NCBI GenBank assembly: GCA_050697555.1
Contig: JBOHAD010000001.1
Span: 55,311-119,310, forward strand
Direction of reading: 5' to 3'
From: DASQWP01 sp050697555
GTDB lineage: Bacteria > Actinomycetota > Thermoleophilia > Gaiellales > Gaiellaceae
Length of the DNA stretch: 64,000 nt
A model generated the notes under the pieces. It did no database searches, had not been told where the DNA came from, and was given only the letters and a program-made list of their open reading frames with translations. The position numbers and the translations under genes were made by a program. Below are positions 19,005-27,678 of this stretch, piece after piece (within the stretch, counting starts at the first letter, position 1; each line of letters starts with the position of its first letter).

Positions 19005-19748
19005 TCAGAGCGCCGCCTCGACCGCGATCGCGACCGCTACCGCGAGAAGCGCGACGCCGATCGCCTTCCGGAGCGCGCGCTCGGAGAGCCGCCCGCTCGA
19101 GCGCGCCCCCAGCCACGCGCCCGGCATCGCGCCGGCGAGCGCCGCCCCCAGGATCACCCACTCGACCTCCAGGCGGAGAGCGTGCGCGAGGAAGCCGGCG
19201 ACGCCGAGGAAGAAGCCGACGACGAGGTTCGTGCCGACCGCCCGATGGGCGCTCAGGCCGAGGCCGCCGAGGAGAGCCGGCAGCCGCAGCGTTCCGAGGA
19301 TGAGCCCGACGGCCCCGCCGAGGAGCCCGATCAGCGCGCCTGCGAACGCCGCCGCAAGTCGCGGATTGCGGGCCCGCGGCGGCGCCCGGAGCTCGAGCAG
19401 GAGGTCGAGGCCGCTCCAGGCGAGGACCGCGGCGATCCCCGCGAGCAGCGCCCGTGCCGGCAGGAGATGCGCGAAGAAGCCGCCCAGGAAGGCGCCGGCG
19501 ACCGAGGGCGGCGTCATCCAGGCGACGACGCGCCAGTCCACCCGCCCGGCGCGCACGTGCGCGATCGCGCCCGCGAGCGCGGCGGCCGCGCTCACGGCGA
19601 TGTTCGTCCCCGCGGCGGCTGGCGCGCTCCCCGAGACGAGCAGGAGGACCGGGAGCCGCAGGCTCCCGAGGACGAGCCCGACGAGTGAGCCGAGGAAGCC
19701 GGCCGCGAACGAGCCGGCGAACGCTAGGAGGAGCTCCCAGGCTTCCAG
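19005..19748 (-). CDS. TauE/SafE family membrane permease
   Basis: The frame encodes several hydrophobic helices with the family's repeated glycine-rich halves: LVGLVLGSLRLPVLLLVSG with AAAGTNIAVS, and later LLGGAVGLILGTLRLPALLG with RAVGTNLVVG, plus the HVRAGRVDWRV loop. Members export or import sulfite, sulfonates or other small organic anions. The first GTG (19595) would delete the N-terminal half, so the real start must lie upstream inside the end of the adenosyltransferase gene. No ATG, GTG or TTG is present there; a CTG at 19748 would give 247 residues, the usual length. That start is provisional. A sequencing error near the start is an alternative. Confidence 0.75.
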   Translation of the reverse strand: MEAWELLLAFAGSFAAGFLGSLVGLVLGSLRLPVLLLVSGSAPAAAGTNIAVSAAAALAGAIAHVRAGRVDWRVVAWMTPPSVAGAFLGGFFAHLLPARALLAGIAAVLAWSGLDLLLELRAPPRARNPRLAAAFAGALIGLLGGAVGLILGTLRLPALLGGLGLSAHRAVGTNLVVGFFLGVAGFLAHALRLEVEWVILGAALAGAMPGAWLGARSSGRLSERALRKAIGVALLAVAVAIAVEAAL

Positions 19749-20305
19749 AGCGGCTCGGGAGACCCGCCCTCGGCGTTCGCGGCCCGGGCGAGGATGAAGA
19801 GGAGGTCGGAGAGGCGGTTCACGTACGCGAGCGCGGCCGGGTTGACGTCACTCGTCTCCGCGAGCGCCGCCGCCTCCCGCTCGGCGCGCCGGCAGACCGT
19901 GCGCGCGACGTGCAGGCGCGCGGCGGCCTCGCTTCCGCCGGGGAGGACGAAGCTCTTGAGCGGCTCCAGACGCTCGTTCACGCGGTCGCAGAGCTCCTCC
20001 AGACGCTCGACCTGCGCTCCCGTCACGCGCAGGCGCTCACGCTCGTCCTCGAGCGGGACGGAGAGGTCCGCCCCGAGGTCGAAGAGGTCGTTCTGGATCT
20101 CCTCGAGCCACGGGCGGAACTCGTCTCGGACCTCACCGGCGAGGACGAGACCGATGGCGGAGTTGAGCTCGTCGACCGTCCCGTACGCCTCGATCCGCGG
20201 GTCGCTCTTGCGCACGCGGCTTCCGTCCCCGAGGCTCGTCTCGCCCGCGTCACCCGCCCGCGTGTAGATCCGCGTCAGGCGAACGGGCTCGTCCCGGCGT
20301 CTCAC
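19724..20305 (-). CDS. Cob(I)alamin adenosyltransferase, PduO type
   Basis: The protein has 193 residues. It transfers the adenosyl group of ATP to cob(I)alamin, making the cofactor of methylmalonyl-CoA mutase. Family motifs are clear: YTRAGDAGETSLGDG (ATP site, about residues 14-28), RKSDPRIEAYGTVDELNS (about 32-49), and the later helix LPGGSEAAARLHVARTVCRR. It acts as a cytosolic trimer. GTG start; a TATACT box sits seven bases before it. Its end overlaps the frame of the TauE-like gene. Together with the mutase and MeaB it indicates working B12-dependent propionyl-CoA metabolism. Confidence 0.92.
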   Translation of the reverse strand: MRRRDEPVRLTRIYTRAGDAGETSLGDGSRVRKSDPRIEAYGTVDELNSAIGLVLAGEVRDEFRPWLEEIQNDLFDLGADLSVPLEDERERLRVTGAQVERLEELCDRVNERLEPLKSFVLPGGSEAAARLHVARTVCRRAEREAAALAETSDVNPAALAYVNRLSDLLFILARAANAEGGSPEPLWKPGSSS

Positions 20306-20312
20306 GCCGGCG

Positions 20313-20318
20313 AGTATA
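20313..20318 (-). promoter_or_regulatory. -10 box (TATACT) of a leaderless promoter
   Basis: TATACT, close to the sigma-70 consensus, ends seven bases before the adenosyltransferase GTG on the minus strand. Confidence 0.55.
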
Positions 20319-20327
20319 GGGTCGAGC

Positions 20328-21047
20328 TCAGCCGACGCGCGGGATGCGCACGGGCCTGTCGTAGCCTCTCATGGAGAAGTCCATGTGCATCTCGAACCGC
20401 TCCCCCTCGGCCTCCATGGCCATGTCCAGAAGCCCGCGGAGCGGCAGGTGCGTCGTCTCCGACAGGTAGAGCACGATGCGCGTGTCCTCGAAGACGTCGG
20501 ACAGGTCGGGCAGGAGCCCGGAATCGGCGCCTGGGAGACTGCCGAGCTGGCCGAGCACGCCCCGCGCGAAGGCGGCTGTGTCGAGAACGCCGACGATCTT
20601 CACGGTCGGCTCGCCGTCGAGCAGGGGGCCGCTCACGACCTGCACGTCCTTGACGTAGGGCGTGAAGTCGAACTGCGCGGCGGGGGACGTCTGTTCCGGC
20701 GGCGCGGGCAACGGCGTCCACGAGCCGCTCACACCCATCCATGCGCGCTGCCCGCGCACGACGACGGTCATCTCCGGGAAGCCGGGCACGCCCTGCGCGC
20801 GCATGGTCAGGTACGAGGCGCCGGCGCCTTTCTGCGTCGCGGCTCCCCGCATCTCGAGCGAGAACTCCCCGACCCCGTCCGAGCCCTTCATCCACATACG
20901 GCCGGCGAACCGGAACGACTTCACCTCCAGCAGGGCCCGGTTGGACTCCTGAAGCAGCTCCTGGGCGCGCCGGGCGTCGGCGCCGGTGCAGCCGGCGAGG
21001 GCGCAGGCGGCGAGTACCGGGGTGAGGGCGAGCGCGACTCTCCGCAT
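20328..21047 (-). CDS. Lipoprotein, LppX/LprG-like
   Basis: The ATG at 21047 gives 239 residues opening with MRRVALALTPVLAACALAGC, a lipoprotein signal with the lipobox LAGC. The mature part (SFRFAGRMWMKGSDGVGEFS, later LYLSETTHLPLRGLLDM) resembles the half-barrel LppX/LprAFG family, which bind or shuttle lipids at the outer face of the membrane. A start nine codons further upstream exists but would spoil the signal peptide. It lies close behind the adenosyltransferase gene on the chromosome but is transcribed before it on the same strand, so the two may share an mRNA. Confidence 0.75.
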   Translation of the reverse strand: MRRVALALTPVLAACALAGCTGADARRAQELLQESNRALLEVKSFRFAGRMWMKGSDGVGEFSLEMRGAATQKGAGASYLTMRAQGVPGFPEMTVVVRGQRAWMGVSGSWTPLPAPPEQTSPAAQFDFTPYVKDVQVVSGPLLDGEPTVKIVGVLDTAAFARGVLGQLGSLPGADSGLLPDLSDVFEDTRIVLYLSETTHLPLRGLLDMAMEAEGERFEMHMDFSMRGYDRPVRIPRVG

Positions 21048-21110
21048 GGCCTCATGGATCGGCCCAGGCCCCACGCCGGTCGAGAACCCGAACGAGTGAG
21101 GCCGGTGACT

Positions 21111-22178
21111 CTAGGCGGCTGCGAACTGGCGGTGGATCTCGCGCAGGCGGCCCTGCCGCTCGCGGAACGCCTCGACGACGTTCGGGTCGAACTGGCGCTT
21201 CGTCTCGCCGACGATCTCGCGGCCGGCCGCTCCCCACTCCTGCGCGGGACGGTAGGGCCGGTCGCTCGTCATCGCATCGAAGGCGTCGGCGACGGCGAAG
21301 ATGCGCGCGGCGAGCGGAATCTCCGTTCCTGCGAGGCCGTCCGGATAGCCGCGCCCGTCCCAGCGCTCGTGGTGAGAGCGCACGACTCGGATCCCCTCCT
21401 GCTGGAGGAAGGAGACGCTGCCGAGCATCTGCTCGCCGAGCACCGTGTGCGTCTTCATGAGCCGGGCCTCGCCCTCGTTCAGCGGCCCCGCCTTCTGAAG
21501 GATGCGGTCGGGAATCCCGATCTTGCCGACGTCGTGGAGGAGGAACCCGTACTCGACGCTGGGGTCGTCGGCGAGGTCCGGGCTGACGGCGCGAGCGAGC
21601 TCGAGCGCGTAGTGCTGGACGCGATGCGAATGCTGACGCGTGCCCGTGTCCTTCGACTCGAGCGCGCTCGCGAGGGCGCCGACGGTGTCGTTGTACGCGT
21701 TCTGGAGCAAGATCCGCTGGCCCCGCTCGATCTCGAGCAGGTAGCGGAGATCGCGCGCGTAGAGGAGAAGCTGCTCCTCGGCTCCGCGCGCTTTCGACGC
21801 CCGGAACGGAATGGGATGGAGCCCGCCGCTGAGGCGCTCCACGACCGCGAGGAGCTCGAGGGGGCTGAAGGGCTTGCGCACGAGCGCGTCGGCCCCCATC
21901 TCCTCCGCCGCCGCCGCCGAGCCACCTTCGGAGCCCGTGAGGAGGACGACGGCGATTCCCTCGGTCTCGGGATCGGTCTTCAGCCGCCGGCAGAGCTCGA
22001 GACCGCTCATGCCCGGCATGCGCACGTCGAGCACGATCGCGTCCGGCCGACGGTCGCGGATCGCCTCGAGGGCGGCCACGGCGCTCCCTGCCTCCTCCAC
22101 GTCGATGTCGACCACCTCGAACGTGGTCCGGAGCAGAGCCCGGAGGGCGTCGTCGTCGTCAACCAGTAGCAGGCGCAA
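21111..22178 (-). CDS. Response regulator with HD-GYP output domain
   Basis: The protein has 355 residues. It starts with a receiver domain (acidic DDDD at 7-10, phosphoacceptor Asp51 in LDVRMPG, Lys102), then a linker helix, then an HD-GYP phosphodiesterase domain with HD at 215-216 (LLHDVGKIGIPD), HHERWDGRGYPDG at 269-281 and a final DAFDAMTSDRPYR. All metal ligands expected for cyclic-di-GMP hydrolysis are present. Start is TTG at 22178; a TATAGC-like box lies about 30 bases upstream. No histidine kinase is adjacent, so its partner is elsewhere. Confidence 0.92.
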   Translation of the reverse strand: MRLLLVDDDDALRALLRTTFEVVDIDVEEAGSAVAALEAIRDRRPDAIVLDVRMPGMSGLELCRRLKTDPETEGIAVVLLTGSEGGSAAAAEEMGADALVRKPFSPLELLAVVERLSGGLHPIPFRASKARGAEEQLLLYARDLRYLLEIERGQRILLQNAYNDTVGALASALESKDTGTRQHSHRVQHYALELARAVSPDLADDPSVEYGFLLHDVGKIGIPDRILQKAGPLNEGEARLMKTHTVLGEQMLGSVSFLQQEGIRVVRSHHERWDGRGYPDGLAGTEIPLAARIFAVADAFDAMTSDRPYRPAQEWGAAGREIVGETKRQFDPNVVEAFRERQGRLREIHRQFAAA

Positions 22179-22270
22179 CTGCGGCTTCCATCTCTTCGTC
22201 GGCCCCCGCTATATCGGTTCGGGGCTCCTAACCCTTTAGAGCTAGGTCCCAGGGCCCTTCTTGCCTCTTG

Positions 22271-23107
22271 TTAGTCGTAAGCGTAGAAGCCGCGGCCGCT
22301 CTTGCGGCCGAGGCGGCCCGCGGCGACGTGCTCACGCAGGAGCGGGCAGGGCTCGTACTTGGGATCGCCGAGGCCCCGGTGGAGCACCTCCATGATCGCC
22401 ACGCACGTGTCGAGCCCGATGAGGTCGGCCAGCGCGAGCGGGCCCATCGGATGGTTGAAGCCGAGCCTGGCGATGGTGTCGATCGCCTCCGCCTCGGCCA
22501 CGCCGTCCTGGAGCGCGTAGGCCGCCTCGTTGACGAGCGGCATTAGGATCCGGTTCGAGACGAAGCCCGGAAAATCGTTCACCTCGGCGGGCGTCTTCCC
22601 GAGCTCCTCGGCGAGCGCCACGATCGCATGGACCGTCTCCGCCGAGGTCTCGGGCCCGCGCACGACCTCGACGAGCGCCATGACGGGCACCGGGTTGAAG
22701 AAGTGCATTCCGATCACGCGGTCGGGCCGGCCGGTGGCCGCCGCAAGGGACGCGATCGGGATCGAGGAGGTGTTGGACGCGAGGACGGCGCCTTCGGGAA
22801 GTACCTCGTCGGCCCGGCGGAAGACGCCCTCTTTCACGCCGGCGTCCTCGACGACCGCCTCCACCATGAGGTCGGCGCCGGCGAGGTCGTCGACGGGCTC
22901 GACACGCCCCAGGACGTCGTCCGGATCGACGTCCTGTCCCTTGCTCGCGAGCCGCTCGAGGCTCTTGCGCATGACGCCGAGCCCGCGCTCCGCGGCGCCC
23001 GGAGCGGCGTCGTGCAGGAGGACGCGCCGCCCCGAGGCGGCGAACACCTGCGCGATGCCGCCGCCCATCTGGCCTGCGCCGACCACGAGAACGCGCTCGA
23101 AGCTCAC
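22271..23107 (-). CDS. 3-hydroxybutyryl-CoA dehydrogenase
   Basis: The protein has 278 residues, the full length of the short bacterial enzyme. It oxidises 3-hydroxyacyl-CoA with NAD(P). The Rossmann motif VGAGQMGGGIAQ lies at residues 9-20, SNTSSIPI and GMHFFNPVPVM carry the catalytic residues, and the C-terminal domain ends LGRKSGRGFYAYD. GTG start, with a TAGGCT box nine bases upstream inside the end of the preceding gene. With the thiolase at 25234, the hydratase at 44868 and the acyl-CoA dehydrogenase at 51918 it covers most beta-oxidation steps. Confidence 0.93.
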   Translation of the reverse strand: MSFERVLVVGAGQMGGGIAQVFAASGRRVLLHDAAPGAAERGLGVMRKSLERLASKGQDVDPDDVLGRVEPVDDLAGADLMVEAVVEDAGVKEGVFRRADEVLPEGAVLASNTSSIPIASLAAATGRPDRVIGMHFFNPVPVMALVEVVRGPETSAETVHAIVALAEELGKTPAEVNDFPGFVSNRILMPLVNEAAYALQDGVAEAEAIDTIARLGFNHPMGPLALADLIGLDTCVAIMEVLHRGLGDPKYEPCPLLREHVAAGRLGRKSGRGFYAYD

Positions 23108-23119
23108 CCGGCGGAGAGC

Positions 23120-24004
23120 CTAGCCCGAGCGGCCGAGGACGGCGCGCAGAAGCTGGAGGACGCCCACGCTCTCGCCTTCCTCAGCGTCCTTGCGCAGGAG
23201 CTCGTCGAGCTGGGCGCCGACGATGAAGATCGTGGCCGACGTGAACACGTACGCGGTGAGGACGAGGAAGACCGTGAGGCTCCCGATCGCAGTCTCGAAG
23301 TCGGCGACCGAGGTCACGTAGAGGCGGAAGAGGAGCGAGGCCACGATCCAGCTCCCGATCACGAGCACCGAGCCGGCGCTCGCCCACTTCGCTTGCGGGC
23401 GCTCGGCCGGGGCGTAGCGGAAGAGCAGACCCACGGCGAGCCCCAACAGCGTCACGCCCACAACCCAGCGGCCGATGCCGATGACGACGTCCAGGGCTCC
23501 GTCCGCGACCTTCGGCCCCGCGAGCACGACCAGCGCGGCGCCGATCACGCAGAGGCCGACGGCGGCGGCCAGCCAGACCTTGACGAGGAGCCGGCTGCGA
23601 CCCGAGCGCCGCTCCTCGACATCGTGGATCCGGTTCAGGGCCGACATCACGGCCCCGACCGCCCAGATCAGATCCCAGAGGAGGAGCACAGCCGCGAAGG
23701 CGATCAGGCCGGCGGTGCCTTCCGAGAGGATCCGCTCGACCGAGTAGTCGATGCCCTGGAAGACCGGCGGCGTGACCCGGCCCTCGATCGCCGGTGCGAT
23801 CGTGTCGGTCCAGACGTCCTTCAGGCCGAGCGCGCCGAGGAGACCGAGGCCGAGCAGCGTGAGCGGCACGAGCGCGACGAGCGCGCGGAACGCGATCGCC
23901 GACGAGTACGTGAGGAGGTCCCGCTCGCGGAGCTCGCCGGCCAGGAGACGGGTGAGCTCCCGCAGGCGGGCCAGCCTGGTCCGGGTCGTGCGGCTCTCGG
24001 CCAC
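23120..24004 (-). CDS. YihY/BrkB family membrane protein
   Basis: The protein has 294 residues and about six membrane helices. The N-terminal helix ELRERDLLTYSSAIAFRALVALVPLTL and the central LLLWDLIWAVGAVMSALNRIHD match the YihY/BrkB family. The hydrophilic C-terminus (about 25 residues) is cytoplasmic. The biochemical role of this family is not established; it was once misnamed RNase BN. GTG start with a TAGAAG box five bases upstream. Only twelve bases separate it from the dehydrogenase gene that follows. Confidence 0.85.
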   Translation of the reverse strand: MAESRTTRTRLARLRELTRLLAGELRERDLLTYSSAIAFRALVALVPLTLLGLGLLGALGLKDVWTDTIAPAIEGRVTPPVFQGIDYSVERILSEGTAGLIAFAAVLLLWDLIWAVGAVMSALNRIHDVEERRSGRSRLLVKVWLAAAVGLCVIGAALVVLAGPKVADGALDVVIGIGRWVVGVTLLGLAVGLLFRYAPAERPQAKWASAGSVLVIGSWIVASLLFRLYVTSVADFETAIGSLTVFLVLTAYVFTSATIFIVGAQLDELLRKDAEEGESVGVLQLLRAVLGRSG

Positions 24005-24040
24005 GCGGTCTTCTACCCGCGCGGACCGCCTTTAGGCGCC

Positions 24041-24616
24041 TCAGCAGCCGACGAAGGTGGCCGGAACGGGGAGGATCTCCTGCGGCTGCGTCGCGTCCAC
24101 GAAGATGCCGAGGGAGCCGCTCGCGTCGCCGCTCCGCCCGTCGGCCGCCTCGAATCGCGCAAAGACCTCGAGCTCGTACTGGCCGGCGGGGAGGTCGACG
24201 CGCCAGCGAGGCTCGGCGCCCGGCTCGAGCTCCAGCTCGGCCAAGGTCGTGTCCTCGCAGTCGGGAAGCGGCCTCACGCCGACGCTCCCCTCGCTCACGG
24301 AGGCGCCGCGAAGGCGGATGACGATCTCCTCACCCGACCGGACGAGGCTCAGCTCCTCCGGCTTCAGGTCGCTCGTGTCGACGCAAACGGCCGAGCCGGT
24401 CACGGAGACGCAGCTCGACTCGGCGACGGCGACCTGCGTCCCCGCGGCGCTTTCGAGCACGATCGCCCGCGGCTTCGTCCTTCCCGCCTCCCCAGAGGGC
24501 GACGGGGGCTCGCTCTCAGCCGGCGGCGATGTCGTCGCCGACCCGCCCGCGCCTCGCTCCTCGACCCCGCAGCCGGCCAGGGCCAGGAGTACGACGATCA
24601 GCGCGGCGAAGGGCAT
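24041..24616 (-). CDS. Putative lipoprotein of unknown function
   Basis: The protein has 191 residues with a lipoprotein signal (MPFAALIVVLLALAGC), a Ser/Pro-rich linker (about 22-50), then a domain predicted to be mostly beta strand. Two cysteine pairs may form disulfides, including SSCVSVTGSAVCVD. I recognise no family. A TAAGAC box lies six bases before the ATG. Confidence 0.65.
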   Translation of the reverse strand: MPFAALIVVLLALAGCGVEERGAGGSATTSPPAESEPPSPSGEAGRTKPRAIVLESAAGTQVAVAESSCVSVTGSAVCVDTSDLKPEELSLVRSGEEIVIRLRGASVSEGSVGVRPLPDCEDTTLAELELEPGAEPRWRVDLPAGQYELEVFARFEAADGRSGDASGSLGIFVDATQPQEILPVPATFVGC

Positions 24617-24728
24617 CTCAGCGTCTTAGACGCCGGGCGGAGCGCGGGAGTTCCCGCACCTCGAAAGGAGTGGCCTCGCGCACCCCCTCGAAACAGCGGC
24701 CGGCGACATGTCCCGAACGGACACGTCA

Positions 24729-24764
24729 GGGTCTGACCCCGGCATGCCCGTCGGGGACACGTCC
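24729..24764. repeat. Double-palindrome intergenic repeat
   Basis: GGGTCTGACCCC at 24729-24740 is followed by GGGGACACGTCC at 24753-24764, and a related GACATGTCCC lies just upstream. The same pair of palindromes recurs at 25162 and 32855. Confidence 0.6.
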
Positions 24765-25024
24765 AAGAACGCTGGACCGACGCGGGTGCTGGCTTCCGCT
24801 CCCTTTCCGCTGGGCTGCCCGGCTCGCACGCAAGCGCTCCGGGGTGAGCAGGTCGCCGTCCTCCGGCCAGGGCTTGTTCAGGAGGCCGTTCGCCTCTTCC
24901 AACGCTTTCCGTGACCCCAGTGGCCGAATACAAGACGGCCCCGGTCGCTCGCCGCAGGAGCGCCCAGGGCCAGGTGAAGAGGTTTCCACCCAGCGTGATC
25001 GGAAAACACACAGAGCCTGGCCTG

Positions 25025-25077
25025 GCGTGGGAGGGGGCGCCGGGTCTGGCCGCAGGCTCTGGCGCCTCCTCCCACGC
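25025..25077. repeat. 17 bp stem hairpin
   Basis: Arms 25025-25041 and 25061-25077 pair over 17 positions, with one G-T wobble, around a 19-base loop that includes GGGTCTGGCC. There is no T-run, so a simple terminator is unlikely. It may be a mobile hairpin element or a structured RNA. Confidence 0.65.
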
Positions 25078-25161
25078 AGCTGATGGGGGCAGGCTCCGTG
25101 GGCGCTTCGAACAGTCGACCAAAGCTTCCAACGCCGAGACAGGTCTGTTGCCGACACGCCC

Positions 25162-25183
25162 GGGTCTGGCCCCGGACACGTCC
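25162..25183. repeat. Double-palindrome intergenic repeat
   Basis: GGGTCTGGCCCC joined directly to GGACACGTCC, a second copy of the arrangement at 24729. Confidence 0.6.
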
Positions 25184-25233
25184 TTTGGCAACGCGTCCGC
25201 CTGGCAACGCGTCCGCGGCCGGATCCGGCGCCC

Positions 25234-26385
25234 CTACACCTCGATGAGGAGGGCGTCGCCCTGGCCCCCGCCGGAGCAGATGGCCGCGAGGCCGAGCCCG
25301 CCGCCGTTCCTGCGCAGCTCGTAGATCATCGTCCCGAGAATCCGTGCGCCCGAGGCGCCGATCGGGTGGCCCAGCGCGACCGCGCCGCCGTTCACGTTCA
25401 CGCGCTCCGGGTCGGCGCCCAGCATCTTGGCCGAGTTGAGGACGACGGAGGAGAAGGCCTCGTTGAGCTCGACCCGCTCCACGTCCTCGATCGTCTTGCC
25501 CGCCTTCTCGAGGGCACGCGCGCCCGCCTTCGCCGGCGTGCGGGCGAGGTAGGCGAAGTCGTCGGCGACATAAGCCTGGGAGACGATCGTCGCCAGCGGC
25601 TCGAGGCCCCGCTTGCGCGCGAACTCCTCGCTCGTGATCACGAGCGCCCCGGCCCCGTCGTTGACGCCGGGCGCATTCCCGGCCGTCGTCGTGCCCTCCG
25701 GGTCGAAGACGGGCTTCAGGCGCGAGAGCTTCTCGAGCGACGTGTCTCGCCGCGGGCCCTCGTCCACCTTCAGGTCGCCGACCTGGACGATCTCCTCCTC
25801 GAAGAGCCCCTCGTCGATCGCGTTCACGGCCCGCTCGTGCGAGCGCAGCGCCCAGCCGTCCTGCTCCTCGCGGGAGATACCGAGCTCGCGAGAGACGAAG
25901 GAGGCCTGCTCGACCATGTGCTTCTTGTCGAACGACGACGTGAGCCCGTCGTGGATCATCGAGTCGATGACCGTCGCGTCGCCGAGCCGGTAGCCGAAGC
26001 GGGCTCCCTTGAGGAGATAGGGCGCGTTCGACATCGACTCCATGCCGCCCGCGACGATCACGCTGTGGTCGCCCGAGCGGATCATCTGGTCGGCCATCTC
26101 GACCGCGCGGATGCTGGAGGCGCAAACCTTGTTGATCGTGTCCGCCGGAGTCTCCTTGGGAAGGCCGGCGCCGACGGCGGCCTGGCGCGCGGGGGCCTGG
26201 CCCGCGCCCCCCTGGAGCACCTGACCCATGATCACGTACTCGACCTCCTCGTTCGCGACGTCCACGCGGTCGAGCGCTGCACGGATGGCCACCGCGCCGA
26301 GCTCAGGCGCTTGGTGGTCGCGCAGGCCGCCGCCGAGCTTGCCGAAGGGAGTGCGAACGGCGGAGACGATGACGGAGCGGCTCAC
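25234..26385 (-). CDS. Acetyl-CoA C-acetyltransferase (thiolase)
   Basis: The protein has 383 residues. It condenses two acetyl-CoA or cleaves 3-ketoacyl-CoA. The nucleophile is Cys88 in NKVCASSIRA; the C-terminal NGGAVALGHPIGASGAR and ICSGGGQGDA carry the catalytic His and second Cys. GTG start with a TACGCT box six bases upstream. The dehydrogenase at 22271 catalyses the preceding step of the same pathway. Preference for acetoacetyl-CoA or longer chains cannot be read from the sequence. Confidence 0.93.
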   Translation of the reverse strand: MSRSVIVSAVRTPFGKLGGGLRDHQAPELGAVAIRAALDRVDVANEEVEYVIMGQVLQGGAGQAPARQAAVGAGLPKETPADTINKVCASSIRAVEMADQMIRSGDHSVIVAGGMESMSNAPYLLKGARFGYRLGDATVIDSMIHDGLTSSFDKKHMVEQASFVSRELGISREEQDGWALRSHERAVNAIDEGLFEEEIVQVGDLKVDEGPRRDTSLEKLSRLKPVFDPEGTTTAGNAPGVNDGAGALVITSEEFARKRGLEPLATIVSQAYVADDFAYLARTPAKAGARALEKAGKTIEDVERVELNEAFSSVVLNSAKMLGADPERVNVNGGAVALGHPIGASGARILGTMIYELRRNGGGLGLAAICSGGGQGDALLIEV

Positions 26386-26391
26386 GCCGTG

Positions 26392-26397
26392 AGCGTA
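26392..26397 (-). promoter_or_regulatory. -10 box (TACGCT) of a leaderless promoter
   Basis: TACGCT ends six bases before the thiolase GTG on the minus strand, the same box found before the trp leader. Confidence 0.5.
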
Positions 26398-26415
26398 GCA
26401 ACGGGCGCGCGGCTC

Positions 26416-27678
26416 TCAGCCCCGCCGCCGGCCCTCCCAGGCCTCCACCATGGCCACGCGCTCGGCGAGCGTCGGATGGGTCTCCATGAGGACGTACGAC
26501 CACGTCGGCGGGCTCGGGTCGGCGAGCGCCGTCGTCCCGAAGCGGCGGAAGAGAGCCCGCGCCGCCTCGGGGTCGCGGGTCGTCTCGAGCGCGATCCAGT
26601 CGGCTTCCGCCTCGAGATGACGGGTGAAGGCGTTCTGCAACGGCAGTGCGAGGAGCGACAGCCCGACGAGGACGAAGAGCGCGAGCGGCACGGACTCGGC
26701 CTTCCGCATGCCGCCGCGACGCCGGGTCGCGCGGGCGATGAGGAAGGCGCCCGGGAAGGCGAAGAGCGCGTACCAGCCGACGAGCTTCCAGATGTGGTCC
26801 CGGGACACGTGCCCGAGCTCGTGCGCGAGGACGACGCGGATCTCCTCGTCCCCGAAGCGGCCGTCCAGGAGCGTGTCCCAGAGGATCACGCGCTGGCTCG
26901 GCCCGAAACCCGCCGCGAGCGCGTTCGGGGCGGTCGTGAACTCCCGCACCTCCTGCACGCGCACCGGCGGGGCCTCCCCGAGTCCCTGCTCGCGCGCGAA
27001 CCCCTCCGCGTCGGCCAGGAGCTCGGAGTCGCGAAGCGGGATCTGGTTCGGGAGCATGTACGGGAGCACGAAGGAGAAGAGCACCGTGAGACCGACGAAC
27101 ACCGCCCCGCCGGGGATCCACCAGTGGTTCGGGAGCGGCCCGGCCAGCCCCATGACGATGAGGATGGCGAGGCAGACGAAGAGGAAGGCGCCGCCGAGGC
27201 CGACCCAGCTCTCGAAGATCCACGTCCCGTAGTCCTGCTCGGAGACGTCGTGGCGGCGCTCCCACCAGAGCCCCACGAGGCCGAAGGGGAGCTGCGCGAG
27301 CCAGAGGAGCGCGAACCCGAGCATGGCGAGGAGCATGCCCGTGCCGATGCGCCCCGCCGCCGACTCGCGCGTGAAGCGGTGGCCGTACCGGGCGTAGAGG
27401 CCGAACACCAGGAGGACGGTCAACTCGGCCAGCAGGAAGTCGAGGCGGAGGAAGCGCTCGTACTCGCGCGCCTCGTCGAGCTCCGCGGCCCCCAGGAGAG
27501 CGCGGGCTTCCACGTCGGGAAGGTCGAGCCCGGAGGGAACGTCGGTTTGCCAGAGCAGGTAGAAGCCGGCCGCCCAGACGGCGGCGAGGATGACGAGCAG
27601 GAGCGCGAGCGGGAGCCGCCTGGCTATGCGGCGGCGACCTCCGGCTCCACGGCGTCGGCGGGCTCGGGCGGGCTCCAT
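26416..27678 (-). CDS. M48 family membrane zinc metalloprotease
   Basis: Starting at ATG 27678 the protein has 420 residues. It has an N-terminal membrane helix, further helices in the first half, the zinc motif VVLAHELGHVSRDH, and more helices with the third ligand in HLEAEADWIALE. The C-terminal THPTLAERVAMVEAWE is typical of Ste24/HtpX-like peptidases. It probably degrades or processes membrane proteins. The start overlaps the end of the DUF4389 gene by 55 bases; no closer start exists, so the pair is coupled. Confidence 0.85.
   Translation of the reverse strand: MEPARARRRRGAGGRRRIARRLPLALLLVILAAVWAAGFYLLWQTDVPSGLDLPDVEARALLGAAELDEAREYERFLRLDFLLAELTVLLVFGLYARYGHRFTRESAAGRIGTGMLLAMLGFALLWLAQLPFGLVGLWWERRHDVSEQDYGTWIFESWVGLGGAFLFVCLAILIVMGLAGPLPNHWWIPGGAVFVGLTVLFSFVLPYMLPNQIPLRDSELLADAEGFAREQGLGEAPPVRVQEVREFTTAPNALAAGFGPSQRVILWDTLLDGRFGDEEIRVVLAHELGHVSRDHIWKLVGWYALFAFPGAFLIARATRRRGGMRKAESVPLALFVLVGLSLLALPLQNAFTRHLEAEADWIALETTRDPEAARALFRRFGTTALADPSPPTWSYVLMETHPTLAERVAMVEAWEGRRRG

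Larger units (their letters stand above)
24617..25233. other. 617 bp gap rich in hairpins, no convincing gene
   Basis: No reading frame here has start signals and a recognisable product. The region holds several palindromes (listed separately). One minus-strand stretch near 24790-24920 could encode a short helical segment (ALEEANGLLNKPWPEDGDLL) and may be a decayed gene, but nothing around it supports translation. Confidence 0.5.

Noticed and set aside
18941..19797. Plus-strand frames over the TauE and adenosyltransferase genes.
   Set aside because: They are shadows of well-supported minus-strand genes.
24598..25191. Several overlapping minus-strand frames of 140-200 codons in the hairpin-rich gap.
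   Set aside because: Compositions are Arg/Pro/Ala-rich, they cross palindromes, and no frame has conserved domains or start signals.
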